A stretch of 64,000 nucleotides of DNA from Lewinellaceae bacterium (GTDB taxonomy: Bacteria > Bacteroidota > Bacteroidia > Chitinophagales > Saprospiraceae), in contig JACJYQ010000005.1 in the NCBI GenBank assembly GCA_020636025.1, positions 1-64,000 on the forward strand. Reading direction: 5' to 3'. Both the position numbers and the translations under genes were made by a program. Positions 34,801 to 42,971 of this stretch are shown piece by piece (position 1 is the first letter of the stretch; each line of letters opens with the position of its first letter). Below the pieces are notes generated by a model, which ran no database searches, was not told the origin of the DNA, and saw only the letters and a list, made by a program, of their open reading frames with translations.

Positions 34801-37800
34801 TTCCCTTCAACATCCCAGTCCATTAATCCAGAATTGTGCGGGCTTTCAGATGGCAGTGTGGACATCTCCGTAAATGGAGGAACTGCGCCATTCGTGTATT
34901 CCTGGAACAGCGGTCAAGTAACTGAAGACCTTGCCGGAATAGGCGCGGGGACCTATACGGTAACTGTTACCGATACGAATGGGTGCTCAGCTACAACGAG
35001 CGCGACCGTGCCAGGCAATTCAATATCATTTTCCCTAAACGGGAATGCTGTTCCGAATAGTTCATGTATTCAAAACAACGGGGCTGTTGACCTCACCGTT
35101 AATCCGGCAGGTAACTATACCTACTTATGGTCTAATACTGATGTAACGGAAGACTTGTCGGCACTGCCGGCCGGGACATATACAGTAACTGTAAGTGCCG
35201 GAGGAAACTGTACCAGTACAGCAAACTTTACCATTACCAGCAACCTGCCATTCCCGGCAATTACCAATACCATTACACCTTCGTTCTGTGGTCAGGCCGA
35301 TGGTGCCATTGATATTGCCGTGTCAACCAGTCCATCGCCTCACACGTACATATGGTCAACCAACGATATAACACAGGATGTCTCCGGGCTTAATGCCGGT
35401 ACATACACGGTGACCGTAACTGCGGCAAACGGTTGCAGTACCATTGAAAATTATCAGGTTACAGACGATATATTCACCCCAACGATAACCAGCACACAAA
35501 TAGCCAACAACTCTTGTATAGCCAGCACCGGAGCGATCGACCTTACCGTTACACCTGCCATGGCATACACCATTACATGGTCTAACGGCAGCACTACAGA
35601 GGATCTGACAGATTTGGCTGCAGGGAATTACATAGTAACCGTAAGCGCCGGTGGCAGTTGTACCAATACAGCCAGTATAATGGTCGCAAATAACACGGTA
35701 ACACCGCTTTTGATCGGCAATACAACAGATATTCTTTGTTTTGGAGACAATACGGGCGCCATTGATCTTAATGTTGGAACCGGGACAGCGCCATTTACCT
35801 ACAATTGGTCGCCTGTTATTGCGGGCAACCCGGAAGATCCGACTGGCCTGGCTGCAGGAAATTACACCGTTACCGTTACCGATGACCTGGGTTGCACAGC
35901 CAGCACATCAATTTCAGTTGCACAACCTGCTTCCGCAGTTCAGTTGCAATGCGATGTGGTGAATGAAGTTAGTGAACCAGGTATGACTGACGGTGCCGGC
36001 TCGGTTTCAATTTTTGGAGGCACAGAACCATATTTTGTTGACTGGGGAGTCGGAAATTCACAAAACACGGTACCATCAGGCATTTTCCCGATACCCAATT
36101 TGGCAGAAAACAACTACGACGTCACTGTTACAGACGCCAATGGCTGTCCATCAATTTGCAATTTCACCATTACGGTATCACCATGTGTAACAGCCCTGGG
36201 TACCATGGAAAGCACTTTGCTTACGCTTTGCGGAACAGGTTGCGTTACGGCTGTGTACAATCCAACCGGAGAAATACTTGGTCCAACCGATGGTTTCCAG
36301 TTTGTACTACACGAAGGGAATGGCAATCAAATTGTAAATGAAATTGCACGTTCGGTACAGCCTACCTTCTGTTTCGACCCTGCGACCATGAGCTATGGCA
36401 CAACCTATTATATTTCGGCTGTTGCAGGAGCTATAGACCCAACAGGCAATGTGGACAATGCCGGTTATTGTGGTGTCACTGCTGTTGGAACTCCTGTTCA
36501 ATTTATTGAAAAACCGGTGGCAGCAATCAGCCAGCCCTTGCCAATTACCTGTCTGGCCACCCAAACGAGTCTTTCAGGCAGTTCAAATATTTTGGGATCA
36601 ACATTTGCCTGGACAACGGGATCTGGAGTGATCGTAGGAAACCCTAATCAGGCTACCATTAACGCATCCTCAGCCGGCACCTACACATTGATTGTAAGTT
36701 CCAATTCATGTATGGACACAGCGATGGTAACAGTAAGCAGTCTGGTTAATCAACCGTCTTCCAACATTACGGCGTCCTCAGGCACTACTCTCGATTGCAT
36801 CACAACCAGTCTGGATCTTTCCGGTACCATTTCAGGAACTTCTAATGGTCAGACACAATGGGTAAACAACGGAACTGTAGTTGGTACAAACGGCATGTTG
36901 TCGGTGACTTCACCTGGTCAATATCAATTTATTGTACTCGATACAGTAAGTTTCTGTGCAGATACAATGAGCATAAGCATTGACCAGAATTTGAATCCGC
37001 CAAGCCTTTCCATCCAGCCACCGGCTTTATTAACCTGTGATAATCAATCGATTTCGCTTGATGGAAGTTCTCAAAATGGGGCAGTTCAACTCTCCTGGGC
37101 AAGCATCAACAGTTCTGATACAACTATTTTAGGTTCTGGAAACAGCGTTTCTGTTTCTACACCCGGCACTTATTATCTATTTGGGATTGATCCGGACAAT
37201 CAATGCCAAAATGCGGTATCAGTAAATGTTACAGCCGATCTGACGCCACCGCTTGCCGAGGCCGGACAAACCTATACCCTTGATTGTGCCGGTGAAACGG
37301 CCCCCCTTAACGGTAGTGGCTCGGGAGCTCCAAACCTGAGCTACCAGTGGAGTACGGCCGACGGACACATTGTTTCCGGAGCCAATACAAGCGATCCTTT
37401 AATAGACTTGCCAGGAACTTATGTATTAACTGTTACAAACCCTGCAAATGGTTGTACAGCCAGTGATGATGTATTAATACTACCGGAAGTGCCGGAAGCA
37501 TTTGCTTCTGTCACTCAACCATCCTGCCTGATTGAAAAAGGCATGATTACCATAGATTCCGTAACCGGGCTTTCAGACCCGATCCAGTATGCACTGGATG
37601 CCGGAGTACCGGGCTCTCAAAGTCAGTTTAGCAACCTCGACCCGGGTACTTATACCATTGCTGTGTTGGGTGAAAACGGATGTTCAGCATCTGTGACTGC
37701 AACCGTGGATCCGGCTGTAATCCCGTCTATTGACTTGCCATCCACCGCCTTGGTTGATCTTGGACATACATTCCAGATTGACGCTCAAATATTACCGGCT

Positions 37801-38265
37801 GCTACTAATTTGACCAATATTGTGTGGACGCCAATTGATAATTTAAGCTGTATTGATTGCCTGAACCCAATGGTGTCACCAACAAGCAGTACTACTTATC
37901 AACTTCTCGTCACCACTGAGGATGGTTGTGAATTGAGGAGCGAAATTTTGATCACCGTTGATAAAACCAGGCGCGTATTCGTCCCTAATGTCTTTACACC
38001 AAATGGTGACGGCCTGAATGATGCATTCAACATTTTTGTGGACGCTGAAAGCATCAACATCATCAAATCCTTCCGGGTGTATTCCCGCTGGGGTGAAGAG
38101 GTATTTGGCCTGGACAACTTCGAACCGGGAAGCGCCGGCAGCGAATGGGACGGCACATTCAACGGCGACAAACTAAACCCAGGTGTATTTGTCTGGATGG
38201 CAATCATTGAATTCAAAGACGGCAAAGAAGAGGTGTTTAGTGGCGACGTAACGCTGATTCGCTAA
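31873..38265 (+). CDS. giant SprB-repeat adhesin with T9SS type B sorting domain
   Basis: About 2,130 residues from MKFFISFCLA, chosen because it begins a signal peptide; the frame is open to an ATG at 31717. Some 17-18 SprB-type repeats of about 63-75 residues follow (about residues 60-1,430), each with a WSNG..TEDLS.L..GTYTVTVT core. Next come Ig-like modules and a C-terminal 'gliding motility-associated' type B sorting domain (about 2,035-2,130: FVPNVFTPNGDGLNDAFNIF, RVYSRWGEEVF, EWDGTFNGDKLNPGVFVW). SprB is the mobile adhesin of flavobacterial gliding; here the role is surface adhesion, motility not shown. PorP/SprF and PorE-like genes lie 3.6-7 kb downstream and probably serve its export. 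Confidence 0.92.
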   Translation: MKFFISFCLALLTLTETAAFNSHSTETTDRNLPSLEMLLKDIWHDSLGLNQDMPEVLIPFIIVVNDVCGQGIGSLDLVPDPGGPYTFEWSNGAMTEDISGLTAGTYTVTITDQNGNKQSVPAIVGTAPPIVPNNVNGVVSGNTLCNGMGDGAIDLTVTPNMPPDWTYTWSNGDITEDIANLVPGTYTVTITYGVTCTTLATYVVPNLTNAPNLGPPIGGFPGDQCETGNGSAAIVATGGVQPFTYLWSNGETTFNISNLTAGTYTVTVTGANGCSNEYTGDVPATTLPVQAVLVQKINNTLCVGGNGSIDINVTPNAALTTATYSWSNGETTQDISGLVGGYYTVTVTRLGNCTSTMEILVSDVPNKPKFALLATKTTCGMSNGSIVLNVQPGGPPAPYTYEWSNGETTSNLNGIPPGDYTVTVTGSNGCTETQSITVEDTDIGFSFYADVVPHTACDTLNGQLTLHLSPSNLTYEWSTGDSVKILRNLPPGNYSVTVSAGGTCTGSETYTIDDLTEYPSIPAAPIPSLCGLANGGVDLTINGGQAPFEVMWSTGDTSQDLSQLLADTFYVTVTSAVGCSATNFAIVPNLDPEMEINGMVSDNNSCAFPNGSVILDVIPVDTNLLSIWSDTSLVYLWSDGEDTDSLLSLSGGTYMVTVSLGATCIVSDTFDIVNNAISPTVSATGTAATCSLDNGAADLDVSGAVAPYTFLWSTTDTLEDLSNLTPGTYTVTVTSANSCTAISTVNVINNNIALNINGNLTQNTSCTINNGAIDISVNPTGTFTYMWSNSEVTEDVSDLAPGNYSVTVALGSCQSVGNFTVLDNTNPPNLSSNITASICSLDNGAIDLSASGPSAPFTYEWSNLETTEDLSNLLSGNYTVTVTGTDGCTATAVYNVPNNAANFSLSASETDLTNCVTNNGAVDLTITPAGAYTFAWSNGEITEDLSNLAPGTYTVSVTSSGSCTATASYFVVDQRDFPSTSQSINPELCGLSDGSVDISVNGGTAPFVYSWNSGQVTEDLAGIGAGTYTVTVTDTNGCSATTSATVPGNSISFSLNGNAVPNSSCIQNNGAVDLTVNPAGNYTYLWSNTDVTEDLSALPAGTYTVTVSAGGNCTSTANFTITSNLPFPAITNTITPSFCGQADGAIDIAVSTSPSPHTYIWSTNDITQDVSGLNAGTYTVTVTAANGCSTIENYQVTDDIFTPTITSTQIANNSCIASTGAIDLTVTPAMAYTITWSNGSTTEDLTDLAAGNYIVTVSAGGSCTNTASIMVANNTVTPLLIGNTTDILCFGDNTGAIDLNVGTGTAPFTYNWSPVIAGNPEDPTGLAAGNYTVTVTDDLGCTASTSISVAQPASAVQLQCDVVNEVSEPGMTDGAGSVSIFGGTEPYFVDWGVGNSQNTVPSGIFPIPNLAENNYDVTVTDANGCPSICNFTITVSPCVTALGTMESTLLTLCGTGCVTAVYNPTGEILGPTDGFQFVLHEGNGNQIVNEIARSVQPTFCFDPATMSYGTTYYISAVAGAIDPTGNVDNAGYCGVTAVGTPVQFIEKPVAAISQPLPITCLATQTSLSGSSNILGSTFAWTTGSGVIVGNPNQATINASSAGTYTLIVSSNSCMDTAMVTVSSLVNQPSSNITASSGTTLDCITTSLDLSGTISGTSNGQTQWVNNGTVVGTNGMLSVTSPGQYQFIVLDTVSFCADTMSISIDQNLNPPSLSIQPPALLTCDNQSISLDGSSQNGAVQLSWASINSSDTTILGSGNSVSVSTPGTYYLFGIDPDNQCQNAVSVNVTADLTPPLAEAGQTYTLDCAGETAPLNGSGSGAPNLSYQWSTADGHIVSGANTSDPLIDLPGTYVLTVTNPANGCTASDDVLILPEVPEAFASVTQPSCLIEKGMITIDSVTGLSDPIQYALDAGVPGSQSQFSNLDPGTYTIAVLGENGCSASVTATVDPAVIPSIDLPSTALVDLGHTFQIDAQILPAATNLTNIVWTPIDNLSCIDCLNPMVSPTSSTTYQLLVTTEDGCELRSEILITVDKTRRVFVPNVFTPNGDGLNDAFNIFVDAESINIIKSFRVYSRWGEEVFGLDNFEPGSAGSEWDGTFNGDKLNPGVFVWMAIIEFKDGKEEVFSGDVTLIR

Positions 38266-38270
38266 AGCGA

Positions 38271-38530
38271 AATGTATCAATGTATCAATGCGCAATGTAT
38301 CAATGTATCAATGCGAAATGTATCAATGCGAAATGGTTTAATTGGTGATCTTTGATTGGGTTGTATGGTTTTGAATGAATGGCGATTTGTGTCGAGTAAC
38401 AATTTTTGTACATTTCGCTTTGAAAAATTAACATTCAATAATTGCGCATTGATACATTGGTACATTGCGCATTGATACATTGATACATTGGTACATTTCG
38501 CATTGGTAAATTGATACATTGCGCATTGAT
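38271..38530. repeat. large inverted repeat of reiterated GTATCAATG words
   Basis: The left arm (38271-38335) is a run of GTATCAATG variants with GCG interruptions; the right arm (about 38443-38530) is its mirror. The longest perfect match is 29 bp (38271-38299 with 38461-38489). The 107-nt spacer is non-repetitive. It starts 5 bp after the adhesin stop and ends 5 bp before the next ATG, so it fills the whole gap. Confidence 0.9.
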
Positions 38531-38535
38531 AAGTT

Positions 38536-40608
38536 ATGTCGAAGAAGAAACAACAGGGTAAAAAGCATAGACAGCAGGAGCCGGTTGCCGCGGTTAGAAA
38601 GACAAGTGGGCAGATTCCGGAGCGATTCATACTTCTTGGCTGCCTGGTACTCACCTTTATCGTTTTTGCCAATACCTTGGGCGCAGGGTTCGTCAATTGG
38701 GATGACCACGGGTATTTGTGGCTCAATCCGTTGGTGCAGCCAATTTCCGGGCAGGCCATTTCTGAGATGTTTACAGGTCATACTTGTGGCAACTACTCTC
38801 CATTGGTGGTAATGAGTTACTGCATAGAGCATGGCTTTGACAACATAGTAAAGCCCGGGGCGAACGTGATGGATAATTTCAATCCATTTATGTATCACCT
38901 CAACAACGTGCTATTGCACCTGGGCGCTACCGCGATGACTTTCTTCTTTTTGAGAGCGCTTGGGTTAAAAGGCTGGGCACTTGGATTGGGAACTGTTTTA
39001 TTTGGCATTCACCCCATGCGCAGCGAAAGCGTCGCCTGGGTTACGGAGCGGAAAGATGTGTTGTATGGTCTGTTTTATATAGCCTCGCTGTTTACTTACT
39101 GGAAGTATATACAGGAGAAGGAAGGTAAAAGACGCTGGTATTTGTTTACGCTTGGACTTGGCTTGCTGGCTTATTTTTCAAAGATCCAGGCTGTTTCTCT
39201 CCCCCTTTCCATGTTGTGCCTTGATTATTATGCCGGCAGAAATCTGAAAAGCATGTCGGTTTGGATGGAGAAGGCACCCTTGTTCCTTTTGTCGCTGGTC
39301 TTTGGTTTGGTGGGCATACATTTTTTGGGTGAAGCAGAGGGTTTGAAGGAAACCGGCTATGCATTGACAGATCGTTTCTTTTTTGCCACCTACTCGCTGT
39401 GCATGTACCTGTGGAAACTGGTCGCACCATTTGGCTTATCTGCCTATTATCCTTATCCCAAATTGGGACACATTCCGATGATTTACTACGCAACGCCTTT
39501 TGTACTGGCAGGGGTGGCCTGGTGGGTGTGGAAAAGCGCCAAAAACAATCGGGACATAGTATTTGGCTTTCTTTTTTTCCTGGTGAACATCATGTTTGTG
39601 TTGCAATTCAAAGGTGCTGGTAAAGCCTTTATGGCAGATCGTTTCACCTACATCCCTTATCTGGGATTGTTTTTTATTCTGGCAAAAAAATATGGAGACT
39701 ACACACAGGGAGAAATTAAAAGCAGTTGGTCTAAAACCCTTCCAATCATAGCTCTGGGCTTTGTTGGACTTTGTGCCGTACTCACCTTTATGCAGAACAA
39801 GACCTGGCAATCGAGCATCACGCTTTGGGAAAATGCCACTGCAAAGCATCCAAATGACCCGCTCTCCTGGAACAATAAAGGACTGGCCCATCTGGATTTA
39901 CATGAAAATGAAAAAGCCCTGGACGCTTATGAACATGCATTGAAAGCCGATCCCACCTACTACGACGCCCAATTCAACATGGGTGTTACCCTCAATAACC
40001 TAAAACGGTATCAGGAAGCGGCTGTAGCTTATAATAACGCAGTGGCCATTAAACCAAACGACCCGGAGGCCTATTACAGCCGCGCACAGGTATTCAGCAA
40101 TGGAAACGAAATTGAGAAATCGATTGCCGACTATGAAAAGGCCATTGAGCTGGGCATTAAAAAGCCGGCGCATGAAGTACAGGCAGCCATGGGCAACGCC
40201 TACCTGGCTGCCAAGCTCTACGACCAGGCAATCCAAAAATTTGAAGAAGCCATAAAGGGAGAGCCCAAAGTGGATTATTATTTCAAAATGGGCAATGCCA
40301 TGGCCGCCTCCGGGCGCATGGATGCTGCCATTGCAGCCTACGAAAACTGCATAAAACTGGCACCCGATTTTGCCGATGCCTACAACAACAAAGGCAATGC
40401 ACTTGCCTCTCAACAACGCTTTTCAGAGGCGCTTCCCATGTTTGAAGAAGCCTTGAGAATCAAACCGGATGCCGCCAATTTCCGTTGCAACCTGGGGCTG
40501 GCAAAACACGGCATGGGTGACCTAAAAGGAGCTTGTGCCGACTGGCAAAAAGCAGTTATGGGAGGCTATGCAGGAGCGCAAGGCTTGATTCAGCAGTTTT
40601 GTAAATGA
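38536..40608 (+). CDS. TMTC-like membrane protein with C-terminal TPRs (paralogue)
   Basis: A 690-residue protein with a basic N-terminus (MSKKKQQGKKHRQQ), about ten membrane segments, and at least six TPRs (about 425-680). Loop signatures match TMTC-type proteins: NWDDHGYLWLNP, GIHPMRSESVAWVTERKDVLYG, MADRFTYIPYLGL. A sugar-transfer role is inferred from eukaryotic TMTCs only. It is a paralogue of the gene at 15596 with the same layout. It follows the adhesin gene, so the adhesin is a candidate client (inference). Its TGA overlaps the first bases of the next palindrome. Confidence 0.82.
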   Translation: MSKKKQQGKKHRQQEPVAAVRKTSGQIPERFILLGCLVLTFIVFANTLGAGFVNWDDHGYLWLNPLVQPISGQAISEMFTGHTCGNYSPLVVMSYCIEHGFDNIVKPGANVMDNFNPFMYHLNNVLLHLGATAMTFFFLRALGLKGWALGLGTVLFGIHPMRSESVAWVTERKDVLYGLFYIASLFTYWKYIQEKEGKRRWYLFTLGLGLLAYFSKIQAVSLPLSMLCLDYYAGRNLKSMSVWMEKAPLFLLSLVFGLVGIHFLGEAEGLKETGYALTDRFFFATYSLCMYLWKLVAPFGLSAYYPYPKLGHIPMIYYATPFVLAGVAWWVWKSAKNNRDIVFGFLFFLVNIMFVLQFKGAGKAFMADRFTYIPYLGLFFILAKKYGDYTQGEIKSSWSKTLPIIALGFVGLCAVLTFMQNKTWQSSITLWENATAKHPNDPLSWNNKGLAHLDLHENEKALDAYEHALKADPTYYDAQFNMGVTLNNLKRYQEAAVAYNNAVAIKPNDPEAYYSRAQVFSNGNEIEKSIADYEKAIELGIKKPAHEVQAAMGNAYLAAKLYDQAIQKFEEAIKGEPKVDYYFKMGNAMAASGRMDAAIAAYENCIKLAPDFADAYNNKGNALASQQRFSEALPMFEEALRIKPDAANFRCNLGLAKHGMGDLKGACADWQKAVMGGYAGAQGLIQQFCK

Positions 40609-40649
40609 ATTATGAATTATAAAAACGACCAATTTATAATTCATAATTC
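40607..40649. terminator. palindrome between convergent genes, reaching into the MOSC coding end
   Basis: GAATTATGAATTATAAA (40607-40623) is perfectly mirrored at 40633-40649 around a 9-nt loop, and further ATAATTC words follow. The two genes converge here, so it may end both transcripts. The right arm overlaps the last codons of the MOSC gene (minus strand) and encodes its final residues. Confidence 0.75.
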
Positions 40650-41455
40650 ATAATTCTCAAAGCATCCCCCACCCTCACAACCGCCTCCCCTTCCCCCATC
40701 CAAATTACATTCTGCCCAAAGCAGATCTTTTTACCGAATTGTCTGTAGGTGGATAAAGTCTTCAGTGGTTCCTGCTTTTGCGTACCCGTTTCCTGGTCAA
40801 TGGTAGGAATGATGCAGCGGGCGCATGGTTTCACTGCCCTGAAAGGAATGCTTCCAATGGTAAAATCCGACCAGTTTTCTTCATCCAGGGGATCGCCACC
40901 GGTGAACACAAAGTTTGGTCTGAATCGATTCATGGGCAATGGGGTTTCCATTCTTTCATTCAGATCATCCAGGGTTGATTGTCCTATGATTAAAAATGGG
41001 AATCCATCAGCAAAGCTCACGTAGTGCCCTGCCGGGGCGTATCTTCCATCGGTATGCCGATGAGTGGATTCGGGCATCTGCACGAGTCGAAGATTTGATT
41101 TCAGGGTATGGGAAAACCAGATGGAGATATCTTCTGGTAAAACATGGGCGGAACACTTGTCGCTCCATATCTCTACATTGACTTTTTCAAGGTCAGGTTG
41201 TGGTTCTGACAGCGGAATGCCTAACCGGTTATTTGGTGAATTGATATGGTAAACCTGCAATTGATCACCGGAAATTTCTGTGCGCAATAAAGCCATTTCA
41301 GGAATCTCCCGCTGACTCATAAAACGGCCCTGCTCATTTACCAGCATCCAGCGGCGATCGTATTGCAGGCCGCGTATTTCAACTGTTGACTCTTTGAGGG
41401 AAATACCGCCAAGAGATTTTATGGGGTATATGTTGATTTCAGATAGGGTGTACAT
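40634..41455 (-). CDS. MOSC-domain protein
   Basis: A 273-residue protein with an N-terminal MOSC beta-barrel domain (ISEINIYPIKSL-like start, GLQYDRRWMLVNEQGRFMSQRE) and a C-terminal MOSC domain with the conserved cysteine in KPCARCIIPTID, which in mARC/YcbX-type proteins holds the molybdenum cofactor. FGQNVIWMGEGEAVVRVGD closes the domain. Predicted cytoplasmic, reducing N-hydroxylated or sulfurated compounds, substrate unknown. It is encoded opposite to its neighbours. The last residues (RIMNYEL) are encoded by the palindrome arm. Confidence 0.9.
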   Translation of the reverse strand: MYTLSEINIYPIKSLGGISLKESTVEIRGLQYDRRWMLVNEQGRFMSQREIPEMALLRTEISGDQLQVYHINSPNNRLGIPLSEPQPDLEKVNVEIWSDKCSAHVLPEDISIWFSHTLKSNLRLVQMPESTHRHTDGRYAPAGHYVSFADGFPFLIIGQSTLDDLNERMETPLPMNRFRPNFVFTGGDPLDEENWSDFTIGSIPFRAVKPCARCIIPTIDQETGTQKQEPLKTLSTYRQFGKKICFGQNVIWMGEGEAVVRVGDALRIMNYEL

Positions 41456-41590
41456 AGGGCGAAGATACGCGAAATAAAGGCTTGATAACCCAAGTTGTGA
41501 CCTATCCAGATATCTCGCTGTACTCCAAATTTACCACTGTGGATTTGGGGGTAGAACTGAACCTGCGATTTTCAGCCATCCCATGATAAC

Positions 41591-41719
41591 TTTGTCGTGC
41601 TGTAAGCATTTGTCGTGCTGTAAGCACATATCCGTTCTACGTTGGGAATAGCATAGCAAGTATGCTGCATTAGCTGGCACAGCGCACTTATGGTGGACGT
41701 GTGTTTACAACACGACAAA
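41591..41719. repeat. MITE-like structured element with terminal inverted repeats
   Basis: TTTGTCGTGCTGTAAGCA occurs twice in tandem (41591-41608 and 41609-41626). The mirror TGTGTTTACAACACGACAAA lies at 41700-41719, so a 20-bp inverted repeat with two mismatches encloses 71 bp. Inside is a second hairpin (AGCATA 41650-41655 / TATGCT 41661-41666). It lacks an ORF. It may be a non-autonomous mobile element or a structured RNA upstream of the PorP/SprF gene. Confidence 0.7.
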
Positions 41720-41845
41720 TGAAGCTGAGGTGATTACTCCGTAGCACTTGTAGCGAGGGTCGTTTTAAGAGGTATCAACTAGTGCTAATTTGTCACGTTA
41801 TTGTTATTCCAAAAGCTTACTGAAGCCAAAACTTTCAAGCTGTTG

Positions 41846-41853
41846 TATCTTTG
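41846..41853 (+). promoter_or_regulatory. candidate -7 box for the PorP/SprF operon
   Basis: TATCTTTG fully matches TAnnTTTG and lies 69 nt upstream of the chosen start. A convincing -33 element is not seen. Translation from a TTG at 41851 would overlap it, which favours the ATG at 41923. Confidence 0.45.
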
Positions 41854-41922
41854 GTCAATTCTCACCAGATTACCGATTTTGGCGAGATTTTAGCTGTGCA
41901 AACAGATGATGCAACAAACACT

Positions 41923-42924
41923 ATGAGAAAAACTTTCCTGCACATAAGTTGGTTTCTGGGGCTTTTCCCTGCCCTGTTATGGGGGCAACAGGATCCCATG
42001 TTCACCAATTACCAGTTCAACAGCCTGACATTCAATCCCGCTTACGCAGGCAGCAATGAACACCTGACCGTCAACCTGGTCCATCGCCAGCAATGGCTGG
42101 GATTTGATGGCGCTCCAACCACACAAAGCCTGCTGGCACATACACCGTTGAAAAATGAACGCCTTGGTCTTGGAGTAAGCCTGGTGAATGACAAAATCGG
42201 CCCAACCGGATCCTTTGGATTAAGCGGCGCCTATGCTTACCGCCTGTTGGTTGGAAAAAAGAAAAACATGAAGCTTTCTCTGGGGTTGCAGGCAAGCATT
42301 GCCAACTGGCACGGCGACTGGCTGGATATCGTGGTAGAACAAGGCTCAGACCCCGCCTTCGAAAGCAATTACAATGCGTGGCTGCCAAATTTCGGAGCCG
42401 GCGCATACCTGAGCAGCGATCGCTTTTACGCAGGGCTTTCATGTCCTAAACTGCTGGAAAACAACATACAAAGAGTGCGGAATGGCAAAGAGGAGTTCTT
42501 CGGGCAGAGCTATCGACATTGGTACGGCACAGCAGGAGCCATTTTCCCGATTGACGGCGACCAGGTCGTTTTTCGCCCTTCCATGTTGATCAAAGGAACC
42601 GGGCTTTTTAGTTCCTTTAAAACAGATAGCCAGAAGCAGCATGTGGGCAGTCCTACAGCCATCAACCTTGATGCCTCATTCTTTCTTCGACAAACTTTCT
42701 GGCTGGGACTTACATTCAGAACTGCCGTTCAGGTTGGAAATTCGTCAAACGATTCAGTCGACCTCTGGTTTGCCTGGTATATGCGGAACGGCCTGCGCAT
42801 AGGTGCTGCCTATGACATTACACTTAGCAAATTGCAATCAGTAGGCCAGCGGTCATTTGAATTAATGGCCGGCTATGAATTTGACATTAAAGTAAAACAA
42901 GTAGCCTCACCGCGCTATTTTTAA
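41923..42924 (+). CDS. PorP/SprF-family type IX secretion outer membrane protein
   Basis: About 333 residues from MRKTFLHISW, which starts a signal peptide ending ALLWGQQ; the upstream TTG at 41851 would precede it with 24 poorly suited residues. The mature start is the family signature QDPMFTNYQFNSLTFNPAYAGSN, followed by a barrel of alternating strands (LGLGVSLVNDKIGPTGSFGL, GAGAYLSSDRFYAGLSCPKL, GLRIGAAYDITLSKLQS). PorP/SprF proteins are outer-membrane partners of type B cargo. It is followed after 47 bp by the PorE-like gene; both probably form one operon serving the adhesins in this window. Confidence 0.92.
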   Translation: MRKTFLHISWFLGLFPALLWGQQDPMFTNYQFNSLTFNPAYAGSNEHLTVNLVHRQQWLGFDGAPTTQSLLAHTPLKNERLGLGVSLVNDKIGPTGSFGLSGAYAYRLLVGKKKNMKLSLGLQASIANWHGDWLDIVVEQGSDPAFESNYNAWLPNFGAGAYLSSDRFYAGLSCPKLLENNIQRVRNGKEEFFGQSYRHWYGTAGAIFPIDGDQVVFRPSMLIKGTGLFSSFKTDSQKQHVGSPTAINLDASFFLRQTFWLGLTFRTAVQVGNSSNDSVDLWFAWYMRNGLRIGAAYDITLSKLQSVGQRSFELMAGYEFDIKVKQVASPRYF

Positions 42925-42971
42925 GAATCAAATGGTAGCTTCGTAATTACCCAAATCGATTTGTACCTTTT

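Noticed and set aside
38277..38898. Minus-strand ORFs of 156-160 residues rich in MYQC/NVS words
   Set aside because: They are translations of the GTATCAATG word repeat and run opposite to the TMTC-like gene, with no family-like features.
41851..41922. TTG start for PorP/SprF at 41851
   Set aside because: It overlaps the candidate -7 box and would place 24 residues ahead of the signal peptide; the ATG at 41923 is better.
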